DNA from: Deltaproteobacteria bacterium
GTDB lineage: Bacteria > Desulfobacterota > Syntrophia > Syntrophales > UBA2210
Direction of reading: 5' to 3'
NCBI GenBank assembly: GCA_026388515.1
Contig: JAPLJO010000126.1
Span: 1-53,563, forward strand
DNA: 53,563 nt
The stretch's first letter is position 1. Each line of letters starts with the position of its first letter. Of this stretch, positions 25,674 to 34,779 are shown piece by piece. Both the position numbers and the translations under genes were made by a program. The notes beneath the pieces were generated by a model. It was not told where the DNA came from. It did no database searches and saw nothing but the letters and a program-made list of their open reading frames with translations.

Positions 25674-26447
25674 TTATCGACAGATTCCCCGCGCCGACCC
25701 TTTGATGAATTCAATAAAATGGTTGACCTCGGGGACAGCCTCCACTTCCTGTGACGCCCGTTCGAGGGCGTCGGAGAGCAGAAGGGATGATCTGAAGATA
25801 ATCCGGTACGCCTTCTTCAGGGCGTTGATTGATTCCTCGGGGATACCTTTCCGCTGGAGACCGATGACGTTGAGTCCGAAGAGTTTCGCGTGGTTCCCCG
25901 CCGCCAGCACATAGGGAGGCACGTCCTGGGCGACGCCGGATGCGCCGGCGACCATGGCATGGCACCCGATGCGGGTGAACTGGTGGATGCCCGTGAGTCC
26001 TCCGATGATGGCATAGTCCTCCACGTGGATATGCCCGGCGAGATTGACCGCATTGGCCATGACAATGTGATTCCCTAACTTGCAGTTATGGGCCACGTGG
26101 CAGTAGGCCATGAGAAAGTTGTGGTCCCCCAGCACGGTCATGCCGATATCCGCCGCGGTGGAACGGTTGATGGTGACAAATTCCCTGATTCTGTTATCGT
26201 TGCCGATAATCACCGGGCACTGCTCGCCCTTGTACTTGAGATCCTGGGGATCGGCGCCGATGGAGGCGAACTGGAATATGCGGCAGCGCTCCCCGATGGT
26301 CGTGGGGCCTTCGATGACCACGTGGGGTCCCACGACGGTGTCTTTGCCGATGGTGACGCCGGCACTGATGATGCTGTAGGGGCCGATTTCCACCCCTTCA
26401 GTGAGTACCGCCTTCGGTGATACGATTGCCGTCGGATGTATATTCAT
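25674..26447 (-). CDS. lpxA: UDP-GlcNAc (or UDP-GlcNAc3N) acyltransferase
   Basis: A 257-residue left-handed beta-helix protein, usual length for LpxA. Hexapeptide repeats run from [12 protein letters not shown] to about residue 185. The catalytic base is the His in [10 protein letters not shown] (about residue 121). [18 protein letters not shown] and the C-terminal helical part ([25 protein letters not shown]) are typical. It transfers the first 3-hydroxyacyl chain from acyl-ACP. Given the gnn-like pair directly downstream, it may prefer the 3-amino sugar and form an amide instead of an ester; sequence alone does not prove this. fabZ, often beside lpxA, is absent. Confidence 0.95.
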   Translation of the reverse strand: MNIHPTAIVSPKAVLTEGVEIGPYSIISAGVTIGKDTVVGPHVVIEGPTTIGERCRIFQFASIGADPQDLKYKGEQCPVIIGNDNRIREFVTINRSTAADIGMTVLGDHNFLMAYCHVAHNCKLGNHIVMANAVNLAGHIHVEDYAIIGGLTGIHQFTRIGCHAMVAGASGVAQDVPPYVLAAGNHAKLFGLNVIGLQRKGIPEESINALKKAYRIIFRSSLLLSDALERASQEVEAVPEVNHFIEFIKGSARGICR

Positions 26448-26459
26448 CAGCAGCTTCCC

Positions 26460-27527
26460 CTACCTTGTGTCCCTTGAGAGTTCTTCTTTCAATTTCTTCA
26501 GTTCGTGCTCCAGTTCCTCGACGCGCTTCCGGAGGGTGAGTATCGTCTTTCTCATCTCGGGGAGCTTCGGCATCGTGCTGTTTACCCTGAGAAATTCCTC
26601 GTGCGGCATCTGGACGAATCCCGATACAATCTGGTGCGCAGCGACGTCCCTGTGGATGCCCGTCTTTGCCGCCACCATGGCGTGGTCGCCGATGGTGATG
26701 TGTCCCGCGACACCCGCCTGGCCGCCCACGAGGACACCCTTACCCAGTTTTGAACTTCCCGAGATGCCGACCTGGGCCACGATAATCGCGTTTTCGCCTA
26801 TCACCACGTTATGGCCGATCTGCACGAGATTATCCATCTTGACTCCCCGCTGAATCCATGTTCTGCCGAGAGCGCCCCTGTCGATGGTACAGTTGGCGCC
26901 GATCTCGCAATCATCGTCGATCTGCACCGTGCCGACCTGGGATACTTTTATATTGTCCGTACCGGGGCTGGCGAATCCGAATCCGTCGCTTCCCACCACG
27001 ACTCCCGCGTGCAATATGACGCGCCTGCCGATGGTGCACCGCCGGTACACGGTGACATTCGGGTACAGCACCGAATCTTCCCCGATGTGCACGTGGTTTC
27101 CGATAGAGACGCCGGGATGGATAACGGCGCCCCGTGCGATGACCGCGCCCCGCCCGACGAAGGCGCCGGGATAGATGGTGACATCCGCGGCGATGCGGGC
27201 GCCTGGGTCGACATGGGCTTTTGCGCTCACGCCGGTGTGATCGGGTTCTTCGCGGTAAAAGAGGGGGAGCAGCCGTGCGAGCGCGACGTAGGGTTTTTCG
27301 ATGATGAGCAGGTTCTTCGAGGACTTCCCCATGTCCGGCGGCACGATGACGGCGGAGGCGGCGGTGGTTTCCAGAAACCGGCGGTACTTCGGATTCGCAA
27401 TGAAGGTGATGTCGCCGGTGCCCGCCTCTTCAATACCACGGACGCCGGTGATTTCCACCGTGCCGTCGCCGGCGACGGTACCTCCGAGAAACGCCGCAAG
27501 CTCCCTAAGCGTCTTTGTCACTGCCAT
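26460..27527 (-). CDS. lpxD: UDP-3-O-acylglucosamine N-acyltransferase
   Basis: A 355-residue trimeric acyltransferase. Residues 1-100 form the uridine-binding domain ([23 protein letters not shown]); about 105-300 are hexapeptide repeats of the beta-helix, including GSDGFGFA and [24 protein letters not shown], with the catalytic His in QIGHNV; the last 50 residues are a Lys/Glu-rich coiled coil. It adds the second 3-hydroxyacyl chain to the 2-amino group. It follows skp by 31 bases and precedes lpxA by 12, the common order in Gram-negatives apart from the missing fabZ. Confidence 0.95.
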   Translation of the reverse strand: MAVTKTLRELAAFLGGTVAGDGTVEITGVRGIEEAGTGDITFIANPKYRRFLETTAASAVIVPPDMGKSSKNLLIIEKPYVALARLLPLFYREEPDHTGVSAKAHVDPGARIAADVTIYPGAFVGRGAVIARGAVIHPGVSIGNHVHIGEDSVLYPNVTVYRRCTIGRRVILHAGVVVGSDGFGFASPGTDNIKVSQVGTVQIDDDCEIGANCTIDRGALGRTWIQRGVKMDNLVQIGHNVVIGENAIIVAQVGISGSSKLGKGVLVGGQAGVAGHITIGDHAMVAAKTGIHRDVAAHQIVSGFVQMPHEEFLRVNSTMPKLPEMRKTILTLRKRVEELEHELKKLKEELSRDTR

Positions 27528-27558
27528 CGTATGATTCCCGGCACGCCGTCACGGATGC

Positions 27559-28086
27559 CTATTTTTTCTTCGCCGCGTAATCCTTGTTGTACTTTTCGAT
27601 TACTTTCTTGGTGATGTCCAGCTGCTTCGAGTAATAGGGCATGTTCATCGAACCGACATCGAGCACCATGGTGTAATTGTCGCTTTCACCCATGGACGAT
27701 ACCACCTTGAGTATCTCGGGAATGAGCGTCTGGAATACCTCCTGCTCCCGCTGTTTCATCTCTTCATTGGCGTCTTCGATGAAGCGCTTGTAATTTTTAA
27801 ACTTAGCCTGGTAATCCGCCTCTTTGTCCTTGAGCGCCGATTCGGTGAGCGTGAGCCGCTGCTTGTCCAGCTCGTCCTTCACTTTCTTTAGGTCATCTTC
27901 CATTCCCTGAATCTGGGTCTTTTTCTTGCCGGCGATCTTCTCCAGATCAGCCGCGGCTTTCTTGCCCGCGTCTGACTTGAAGACGATTTCCTTCATGTCG
28001 ATGAACCCGATCTTGGTCTCCGCATAGGCGAACGCCCCCGAGAGCACGAACACCGTGATGATGACGACATACATGATTTTTCTCAT
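27559..28086 (-). CDS. skp: Skp/OmpH periplasmic chaperone (second copy)
   Basis: A 175-residue protein; ATG 28086 follows GGGGAT and begins a signal peptide (MRKIMYVVIITVFVLSGAFAYA). The mature part starts KIGFIDMKEIVFKSDAGKKA, then a long charged coiled coil (about 50-125) and the closing strands NYTMVLDVGSMNMPYYS. It holds unfolded outer-membrane proteins before insertion by BamA, encoded 23 bases upstream. It is only distantly similar to the copy at 2809. An upstream in-frame ATG overlaps bamA and is rejected. Confidence 0.92.
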   Translation of the reverse strand: MRKIMYVVIITVFVLSGAFAYAETKIGFIDMKEIVFKSDAGKKAAADLEKIAGKKKTQIQGMEDDLKKVKDELDKQRLTLTESALKDKEADYQAKFKNYKRFIEDANEEMKQREQEVFQTLIPEILKVVSSMGESDNYTMVLDVGSMNMPYYSKQLDITKKVIEKYNKDYAAKKK

Positions 28087-28109
28087 AACCCGATCCCCTT
28101 TCGAATAAT

Positions 28110-30746
28110 TTACATGAACATACCGATGGTGAATTCCCATCTGCTTTCCGGTTCGTCTATTTTTCTGTCGAGCACGTATCCATATTCAAGGCGAAGCGGC
28201 CCCATCGGTGAGTACCAGCGGATGCCCGCGCCCGCCGTCTTTCTCATGTCATCCGGATGGTAGCCGCTCTCCCACGCGTTACCAGTATCAAAGAAGAGCA
28301 CACCTTTCAAGCCCGCATCCTTGATGATGGGGATGATGAGCTCCGCATTGAAATTGAGCATTGTTTCTCCGCCGATGACGTCGCCCGTGTCGGGGTCTAT
28401 GGGTCCGATATTCCTGAGTCCCCTGAGAGAATTGATGCCCCCGAGGTAGAAGCGCTCGTAAATGGGGACCTCTTTTCCGTCGTTGCCATGCACGTACCCG
28501 ATCCTTCCTCTGCCGGCGATGACAAGGTCCAGGGGCAGCGGGAAAAACCAGCTCGAGGTGCCCTGGTATTTCGTGTAGCTCACGTCTCCCCCAAATACGG
28601 TGCCCGTGTGTTCCACTGATACGCTGTTTTTCGACCCCTTCGAGGGGAAGATAATGTCGTCCGTGGTATCCCTCGTCAGCGTCACGGTGACACCGCTGGA
28701 AGTCGTCTCGCCCTCCTGTTCCTTGATATACGTGGCGGCGTTGCTCGTGACGTTTGCCACGTCATCGAAGGCGAGGCGGTATCCCACATATCCCACCACC
28801 TTTTCAAAGAGCGGGTATCCCAGGGTGACATTGGAACCCTTCGAGTCGAGATCGTAGGAATCGTATTCATGTTTCATGCTCCACAGGTCTAACTTGCTCC
28901 AGAGGGGGATGTCGAAGAGCCAGGGTTCGATGAAGGAAATCTCGTAGTTCGTTTTCTTGGCGCCGAGGTAGGCATTGAGCGTGAGCGTCTGCCCTCGTCC
29001 AAAGAGATTCTGCTGAGTGACCTTGCCCATCAGGATGAAGGAATCCTCGGCGCTGTACCCCGCGCCGATGCTGAACATGCCCGTAGGCTGTTCCTTCACG
29101 TTGATGTTGATATCCATGAGGTCTTCTTTCGGCCCTTTTTCGGTATTGAAGTTGATTTCACTAAAATACCGGAGTCGGTTGAGTCCCGCGTAGCTCGACT
29201 TGATATTGCCGCGGTTGTAGAGATCTCCTTCCGTGACATCGAGTTCCCGCCGGATGACCTTGTCGCGGGTGGAGCTATTGCCCGTGATGGAGATCCTGTT
29301 GATGTAGACGAGGTCTCCCTTCTGGATGAGGTAGGTGACGTCGACTTCCTGTTCCTTTTCGCGGGGTACCGTCTGGGGTATGATGTTGGCGTAGGCGAAG
29401 CCCTCGTTGTTGCAGGCCTCGGTGAGATAATCGATATCCTTCATGATTGCTTCACGGTCGAAGTAATCCTTTTGCCTGATGGTGAGTTTATCCATCAGTT
29501 CCTCGCGGGATACCGCCAGCGTGTCCCCCGTGATTTCCACTCTGCCGATTTTGAACTGCTTTCCTTCCGAGACGGCGATGGTGATGTAGATCCATTTTTC
29601 ATCGTGGGTGACAACGGGATCCCCCACCTGGGCGTTGATATAGCCGTTGTTGAGATAAAAGGCGGCGAGCTTGCTCACGTCCTGGTTCAGCTTGTCCTCG
29701 TTCAGCACGCCGGATTCGGTGATGAAGGACCAGATGCGCCACTCGGAGGTCTCCATCATGCCTTTCAGCTCTTTCTCCGTGTAGGCCTTGTTGCCCTCGA
29801 AGGTAATGGTCTTGATGCTGAACTGCTCGTTTTCCTTTATCTCGAAGGTGACCTTTACTTTATGTTCCTGCTCGTCGAGCAGGTACTCCACGGATGCTTC
29901 GAGATATCCCTTGTTCCGGTAGAAGGCCTTGATGTTTTCGGTGTCGGCCTTGAGCTTGTTGAGGTTCAGGATCCGGTGCGGCTCCACGGAAATGAGGCCT
30001 TTGAGGTCGTCCTTTTTCACCTCGTCGTTGCCGGTGATGTCCACTTCCGAAACCAGCGGCATTTCCTGCACGGTGAAGGTGAGGACGATGCCCGAGGGGG
30101 TTTCCTCCACTTCCGCCCGGACGTCCTGGAAATAGCCGATGCGGTAGATGGACTTGATATCCTCCGCCAGGGCTTTTCTGGAGAAGAATGTGCCCTCGGC
30201 GCCGGTGAGCGTATTCATGATGACGCTTGACTCGATACGGTTGTTGCCCTTGATTTCCACCCGCAGGATTTTTTTATCCTGGAAGTGCCTGGTGAGTATT
30301 TCCCGGGTGAGCTGCACGGCGAGCGCCCTCAGGTGCTCGCCCGTCGCGCCTTCGGTCTGGCCGAATATTCCGTAGGTGACGGCCCCCGTCGCCATGGTGA
30401 CCGTCAGGAGATCGGCGCTCACGCGTTCCCCCAGTCTGGTGATACTTCCGAAAATGACCAGGTCCGCCCCGAGAAGCTCGCCCGCCCGGAGCGCCGTTTT
30501 TTCGTTCACCTTTTTACCCATGAGAGCGGCCTGGACCGCCGCGTCGGGGAGGATGGTTGCGTAACCGGTACGGTCCAGCTCCGTAGCCAGGTTCCCCGCG
30601 ATGTCTCTCTGCAGGACCTCCGCCGCTGCGGGGCTGAACACAGTGAAGGGGAGAATGGCGATTTTCCCGGGCGACCCGCAGGCCGCCGCGGCATACAGGA
30701 GCATCGCCATGATGATGGCAATTGTTTTTCCTGATTTAAAGGTCAT
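28110..30746 (-). CDS. bamA: Outer-membrane assembly factor BamA with an extra N-terminal domain
   Basis: An 878-residue protein, longer than the about 800 of enterobacterial BamA. After a signal peptide (MTFKSGKTIAIIMAMLLYAAAACG), residues about 25-150 form an alpha/beta domain (KIAILPFTVFSPAAAEVLQRDI, LGADLVIFGSITRLGERVSADLLTV) resembling FlgO/TolB-N-like or CsgG-like domains, which is not part of classical BamA. Five POTRA repeats follow (first ILRVEIKGNNRIESSVI), then the beta-barrel from about 520. The lid-loop motif is SLRGL (about residue 773) in place of the common VRGF, and the last residues are GMFM instead of a terminal Phe. It inserts barrel proteins into the outer membrane. Its start overlaps the lolD stop. 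Confidence 0.93.
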   Translation of the reverse strand: MTFKSGKTIAIIMAMLLYAAAACGSPGKIAILPFTVFSPAAAEVLQRDIAGNLATELDRTGYATILPDAAVQAALMGKKVNEKTALRAGELLGADLVIFGSITRLGERVSADLLTVTMATGAVTYGIFGQTEGATGEHLRALAVQLTREILTRHFQDKKILRVEIKGNNRIESSVIMNTLTGAEGTFFSRKALAEDIKSIYRIGYFQDVRAEVEETPSGIVLTFTVQEMPLVSEVDITGNDEVKKDDLKGLISVEPHRILNLNKLKADTENIKAFYRNKGYLEASVEYLLDEQEHKVKVTFEIKENEQFSIKTITFEGNKAYTEKELKGMMETSEWRIWSFITESGVLNEDKLNQDVSKLAAFYLNNGYINAQVGDPVVTHDEKWIYITIAVSEGKQFKIGRVEITGDTLAVSREELMDKLTIRQKDYFDREAIMKDIDYLTEACNNEGFAYANIIPQTVPREKEQEVDVTYLIQKGDLVYINRISITGNSSTRDKVIRRELDVTEGDLYNRGNIKSSYAGLNRLRYFSEINFNTEKGPKEDLMDININVKEQPTGMFSIGAGYSAEDSFILMGKVTQQNLFGRGQTLTLNAYLGAKKTNYEISFIEPWLFDIPLWSKLDLWSMKHEYDSYDLDSKGSNVTLGYPLFEKVVGYVGYRLAFDDVANVTSNAATYIKEQEGETTSSGVTVTLTRDTTDDIIFPSKGSKNSVSVEHTGTVFGGDVSYTKYQGTSSWFFPLPLDLVIAGRGRIGYVHGNDGKEVPIYERFYLGGINSLRGLRNIGPIDPDTGDVIGGETMLNFNAELIIPIIKDAGLKGVLFFDTGNAWESGYHPDDMRKTAGAGIRWYSPMGPLRLEYGYVLDRKIDEPESRWEFTIGMFM

Positions 30747-31404
30747 AGGTTGTTCCGTCTTTCAGGCCGATGGTGCGGGACATGCGGCCGGCAAGTTCAA
30801 GATTGTGCGTCACGATGACGAGGATGGTGCCCTTGGCGGCATTCAGATTCAGGAGCAGGTCCTCGATCTTGCGGCCCGTGTCCGTATCAAGATTTCCCGT
30901 GGGTTCGTCGGCGAGGATGATGTCCGGTTTCATGATCATGGCGCGCGCAACCGCAACCCGCTGCTGCTCACCGCCGGAGAGCTCGCCGGGTTTGTGCGTC
31001 AATCTATCACCAAGGCCTGATTCAGTCAAGGTTGCCTCGGCCATGGCGCGGGCCTGACGTGGGGGAATGCCGCGTATGAGCGCCGGCATCATCGTATTCT
31101 CAAGGGCGGTGAATTCCGGAAGCAGATGGTGAAACTGAAAGACAAACCCGATTTTTCTGTTCCGGAAATCAGCCCGCTTCCGCTCGCTCCACGAACACAC
31201 GTCGATGTTGTCGTAACTGATATCGCCGGAAGTCGGGTGATCGAGGATGCCGAGTATCTGGAGCAGCGTCGTCTTCCCCGCGCCGGAGGCCCCCAGGATG
31301 GCCAGCGACTCGCCGGAGGCGATGGTGAGGTTGAGCCCCCGCAGCACTTCGATTCTGCGCGAATTCTTGATGAAGGTCTTGACGAGGCCGGCAACCCGTA
31401 TCAC
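30736..31404 (-). CDS. lolD: Lipoprotein-releasing ABC transporter ATPase
   Basis: I choose GTG 31404 as start: it gives 222 residues, close to the normal LolD length, begins VIRVAGLVKTF and lies 20 bases after the permease stop. The open frame extends to 31500, but that part overlaps the permease gene. Motifs: Walker A GASGAGKTTLL, Q-loop FQFHHLLPEFTALEN, signature LSGGEQQRVAVARAM, Walker B IILADEPTGNLD, H-loop VTHNLELA. It powers extraction of outer-membrane lipoproteins from the inner membrane, with the LolC/E-type permease upstream. Confidence 0.93.
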   Translation of the reverse strand: MIRVAGLVKTFIKNSRRIEVLRGLNLTIASGESLAILGASGAGKTTLLQILGILDHPTSGDISYDNIDVCSWSERKRADFRNRKIGFVFQFHHLLPEFTALENTMMPALIRGIPPRQARAMAEATLTESGLGDRLTHKPGELSGGEQQRVAVARAMIMKPDIILADEPTGNLDTDTGRKIEDLLLNLNAAKGTILVIVTHNLELAGRMSRTIGLKDGTTYDL

Positions 31405-31424
31405 TGTGCGTCCGCCATTTCCAG

Positions 31425-32693
31425 TTATTCGTACCGGAGTACTTCCGCCGGTTCGAGCCGTGATGCGCGCCACGAGGGGTACATGGCCGCGAGAAAACAC
31501 AGGAGCATTGCCACGATGATGATAAGTCCGACGTCCGTGTAGTTCACCTGCGCGGGAAGCTCGCTGAGATAGTACACGTCAGGCGACAGCACCTTGAAGC
31601 CGAAGAGCCTCTCCACGAATCCCATTACCTTCTCGATATTGAGGGCGATGAAGATTCCCGCCATGCACCCCAGGGTCGTGCCGACGGCGCCTATCACCAT
31701 GCCTTGGACCAGGAATATCTTCATGATGCCTCCCGAGGTTGCACCCATGGATTTCAGTATGGCGATGTCGCGCGACTTTTCCATCACCGTCATGATGAGC
31801 GTCGTGATGATGTTGAAGGCAGCGACCAGCACAATCAGGCTCAATATGATGAACATCACCCTTTTTTCCAGCTTGAGCGCCGCGAAGAGATTCTTGTTCA
31901 TCTCCATCCAGTGCCGCGCCCAGAAAGGGAATCCCAGTTTCGTCTCGATGTCTTTCGCGATGTCGCGCGCCCTGTAGATATCGGCGACCTTGATTTCAAG
32001 GCCCGTGACCTCGTCGCTCATGTCGAGAAAGTTCCTGCATTCCCCGAGTGAGACCAGGACCAGGGTGGAATCGTATTCATAGGAGCCCGATTCGAATATC
32101 CCGGCGACGCGGAATTTCTTTATCTTCGGCACCATGCCCATGGGTGTTGAGATTCCCATGGGAAGCAGGACCTCCACGGGATCGAAAAGGGTGACGCTCA
32201 ACGTGCGGGCGAGTTCCTGCCCTATGAGTATGCCCGGGTACGCGGAGGCATCCGCGCCTCTGCCGCGCAGTTCACCGGAGACGCCGCCGAAATCTCCCGC
32301 GTTCATTTTCCCCAGGGTGATGACGTTGAGGGCGGTCTTCGCCTCCACGCCCCTGACGACGATTCCCGTCACGCGGTCACCGTTCTTTATCATCGCCTGG
32401 GTGTAGATGAAGGGTGTCGCGGCGACCACGCCGGGCATGCGCTCCACTTCCTTCATCACCGTTTCGTGATTTTTCATCCCTCCGGTATATTCCATGAGCA
32501 CGATGTGGGAATTGATGCCGAGAATCTTGTTCCGCAGCTCCGTTTCAAAGCCCGTCATCACGGCGAGCACCACGATGAGTGCCGCCACCCCCAGAAAAAT
32601 ACCCGCGATGGAGATGCACGTATTGACGGAGATAAAGATGTGCGTGCGTTTCGCCCTGAGATACCTGCGTCCTATGAAAAATTCGTATGACAT
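31425..32693 (-). CDS. Lipoprotein-releasing system permease (LolC/LolE type)
   Basis: A 422-residue inner-membrane protein with one N-terminal helix (ISIAGIFLGVAALIVVLAVMTGF), a large periplasmic domain (about 45-270) and three C-terminal helices, the MacB/LolCE topology. The opening YEFFIGRRYLRAKRTHIFISV is typical. Only one permease gene precedes lolD, so the transporter is probably a homodimer of this hybrid protein (LolF-like) rather than a LolC-LolE pair. It works with LolD to release lipoproteins to the carrier LolA, which is not in the window. Confidence 0.92.
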   Translation of the reverse strand: MSYEFFIGRRYLRAKRTHIFISVNTCISIAGIFLGVAALIVVLAVMTGFETELRNKILGINSHIVLMEYTGGMKNHETVMKEVERMPGVVAATPFIYTQAMIKNGDRVTGIVVRGVEAKTALNVITLGKMNAGDFGGVSGELRGRGADASAYPGILIGQELARTLSVTLFDPVEVLLPMGISTPMGMVPKIKKFRVAGIFESGSYEYDSTLVLVSLGECRNFLDMSDEVTGLEIKVADIYRARDIAKDIETKLGFPFWARHWMEMNKNLFAALKLEKRVMFIILSLIVLVAAFNIITTLIMTVMEKSRDIAILKSMGATSGGIMKIFLVQGMVIGAVGTTLGCMAGIFIALNIEKVMGFVERLFGFKVLSPDVYYLSELPAQVNYTDVGLIIIVAMLLCFLAAMYPSWRASRLEPAEVLRYE

Positions 32694-32765
32694 AGTTTAT
32701 AAGGGGGAGGAACCGTTCAATCCGCGTGCACCACGGTGCGCCGCTCCCTGCGTTCCTTCAGTTTT

Positions 32766-34283
32766 TTATCCTTTTGAGCGCATGTGCGGGAACAGAATGA
32801 CGTCGCGGATCGAGGGCGAATCGGTGAGGAGCATTACCAGCCGGTCAATTCCGATCCCTTCACCCGCGGCGGGAGGCATGCCGTACTCGAGCGCCAGTAT
32901 GTAGTCCGTATCCATTTCATGGGCCTCCGTATCGCCCGCTTCCCTCTCTTTCAGTTGCATGAGAAACCGTGCGTTCTGATCTTCAGGGTCGTTCAGCTCC
33001 GAGAAGGCATTCGCGATTTCCCTGCCGCCGATATAGAGCTCGAACCGATCGGCGATATCCGGGTTCACGTCATTTCTTCTCGACAGCGGCGACACCTCGA
33101 TGGGATAGCGGGTAATGAAGGTCGGCTGGATGAGCGTGTCTTCCACCGCCTGCTCGAATATGGCCATGATGACCTTTCCCGGCAGTGTGCCCTCCTCGAC
33201 GTCGCACCCCAGGTCCTTTGCGCATCTGAATGCCCGGGCGGGGTCGTCGAGTATGGCGGGGTCCACTCCGGCGAACCGGATAATGGCGTCCCTCACCGGG
33301 ACACGCTTCCAGGGCGGCGTGAAGTCGATCTCCATGCCCTGGTACTGAAGGGTGAGGGAACCAAAGAGATGCCGTACCAGGTGGCAGATGAGCTCTTCCG
33401 TGAGGTCCATCAGGTCTTCGTAGGTGGCATAGGCCTGGTAAAATTCCATCATCGTGAATTCGGGGTTGTGCTGTGTCGAGATTCCCTCGTTTCTGAAATT
33501 CCGGTTGATTTCATAGACCCGCTCGAAGCCGCCGACGACGAGGCGCTTCAGATAGAGTTCCGGTGCGATTCGCAGAAAGAGGTCCATATCGAGGGTGTTG
33601 TGATGGGTCTTGAAGGGCTGTGCCATGGCGCCGCCGGCGATGGGCTGCATCATGGGCGTCTCCACCTCGAGAAAATCCTTCTCGTTCATGAATTGCCGCA
33701 TGAGTGTGATGATGCGGCTCCTCGTTTCAAAGACCTTCTTCACATGGGGGTTCATGATGAGGTCGAGGTGGCGCTGGCGGTACCTGGTTTCCACATCCGT
33801 GAGGCCGTGCCATTTCTCCGGCAGGGGGCGCAGTGCCTTGGTGACGAGCCTCACCTCGTCGGCGTCGATGGTCAGTTCGCCCGTTTTTGTCTTGAAGGGC
33901 TTTCCCGTCACGGTGACGATATCGCCGATATCGAATTTTTTGAAATGGTCGTAGGAGGCGGCCCCTATGCGGTCTCGGGCGACGTAGACCTGAATCCGCC
34001 CCTTCCCGTCCATGATATTGATGAAGGATGCCTTTCCGAATTTGCGCACCGCCATGACGCGGCCTGCGAGGGTAACGCGGTGAGGTGCTTGTAGCGCGTA
34101 CATCACGCTTTCGCGGTCCTCCACCTTCGCGAGGGACTCCTCGTCCATCCCGGCATACCGGGCGATGACGGACTCCGTCGTGGCCGTTACCCTGACATCG
34201 TTGGGGTAGAGGGGAACGCCTTCCGATTTCAAGGCACTGATTTTTTCCTGTCTCTTGAGAAAAAGTTCGCTTTTTTCGTCCAT
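32766..34283 (-). CDS. lysS: Lysyl-tRNA synthetase, class II
   Basis: A 505-residue class II synthetase: N-terminal OB-fold anticodon-binding domain ([19 protein letters not shown], about 70-170), then the catalytic domain with motif 1 around [15 protein letters not shown], motif 2 [20 protein letters not shown], and motif 3 [20 protein letters not shown] near the C-terminus. It is the first gene of the long minus-strand run; the lol permease follows 72 bases later. A synthetase gene directly ahead of lolCD is a known arrangement in deltaproteobacteria as far as I recall. Confidence 0.96.
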   Translation of the reverse strand: MDEKSELFLKRQEKISALKSEGVPLYPNDVRVTATTESVIARYAGMDEESLAKVEDRESVMYALQAPHRVTLAGRVMAVRKFGKASFINIMDGKGRIQVYVARDRIGAASYDHFKKFDIGDIVTVTGKPFKTKTGELTIDADEVRLVTKALRPLPEKWHGLTDVETRYRQRHLDLIMNPHVKKVFETRSRIITLMRQFMNEKDFLEVETPMMQPIAGGAMAQPFKTHHNTLDMDLFLRIAPELYLKRLVVGGFERVYEINRNFRNEGISTQHNPEFTMMEFYQAYATYEDLMDLTEELICHLVRHLFGSLTLQYQGMEIDFTPPWKRVPVRDAIIRFAGVDPAILDDPARAFRCAKDLGCDVEEGTLPGKVIMAIFEQAVEDTLIQPTFITRYPIEVSPLSRRNDVNPDIADRFELYIGGREIANAFSELNDPEDQNARFLMQLKEREAGDTEAHEMDTDYILALEYGMPPAAGEGIGIDRLVMLLTDSPSIRDVILFPHMRSKG

Positions 34284-34779
34284 AATTATGGTCCTGAAGG
34301 GTTACTGGCGGCCGTCTCTTCCGGCACGCCCGGCGGCAGCACGTTCACTCGCCGTAAGGGTGATTACCTATATTGTTTCAACGCGTTAGTCAAGCCTTTT
34401 AAGGTCGGGGACTGTCATTGCGGGGGTATTCCCCGGGCCGCCATAGAGATTCTTCCGGTGAATGCACGATGTTTTTCAGTGAAAAGCCGCCCGTCCGTCT
34501 GCATACCATGGGCGGACGGGGCATTTCATCCGCCGCCGGCCTTCTGCACAGGTGCTTTTGTCAGTGTTTCCCTGCAATTATTCCTGACGGCCCGGACGAG
34601 AAAATGGTTGACAAATGAGGGTGGTGATAATAGCATTCACCTTCCAAATTGCGGATATACATTCTGAAATGTCCCGGAGGGGACATTTTCATCATTCCGG
34701 AACGGGCGGCTATACGGCGGATGCGCAAGAAAGGCCGGTTTCTCCGCGCCTGAATTCATTTACTACCATCGGACGGGAT
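34284..34779. other. Divergent intergenic region between lysS and rfaE1
   Basis: About 500 bases that should contain the promoters of the envelope operon and of the plus-strand run. On the minus strand TTGACT with TATAGG about 15 bases on (around 34370-34395) is a weak candidate for lysS. On the plus strand TTGACA at 34608-34613 is followed by GATAAT but with only 12 bases between them, too short for sigma-70. A hairpin with eight-base arms (34490-34497 and 34513-34520) lies in the middle. No gene is convincing here. Confidence 0.4.

Noticed and set aside
34608-34631. Sigma-70 promoter for rfaE1
   Set aside because: TTGACA and GATAAT are only 12 bases apart, too close for a working promoter of this type.
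34615-34779. 55-codon N-terminal extension of rfaE1
   Set aside because: The extension lacks the character of the kinase family and overlaps the probable promoter region; ATG 34780 gives the normal N-terminus.
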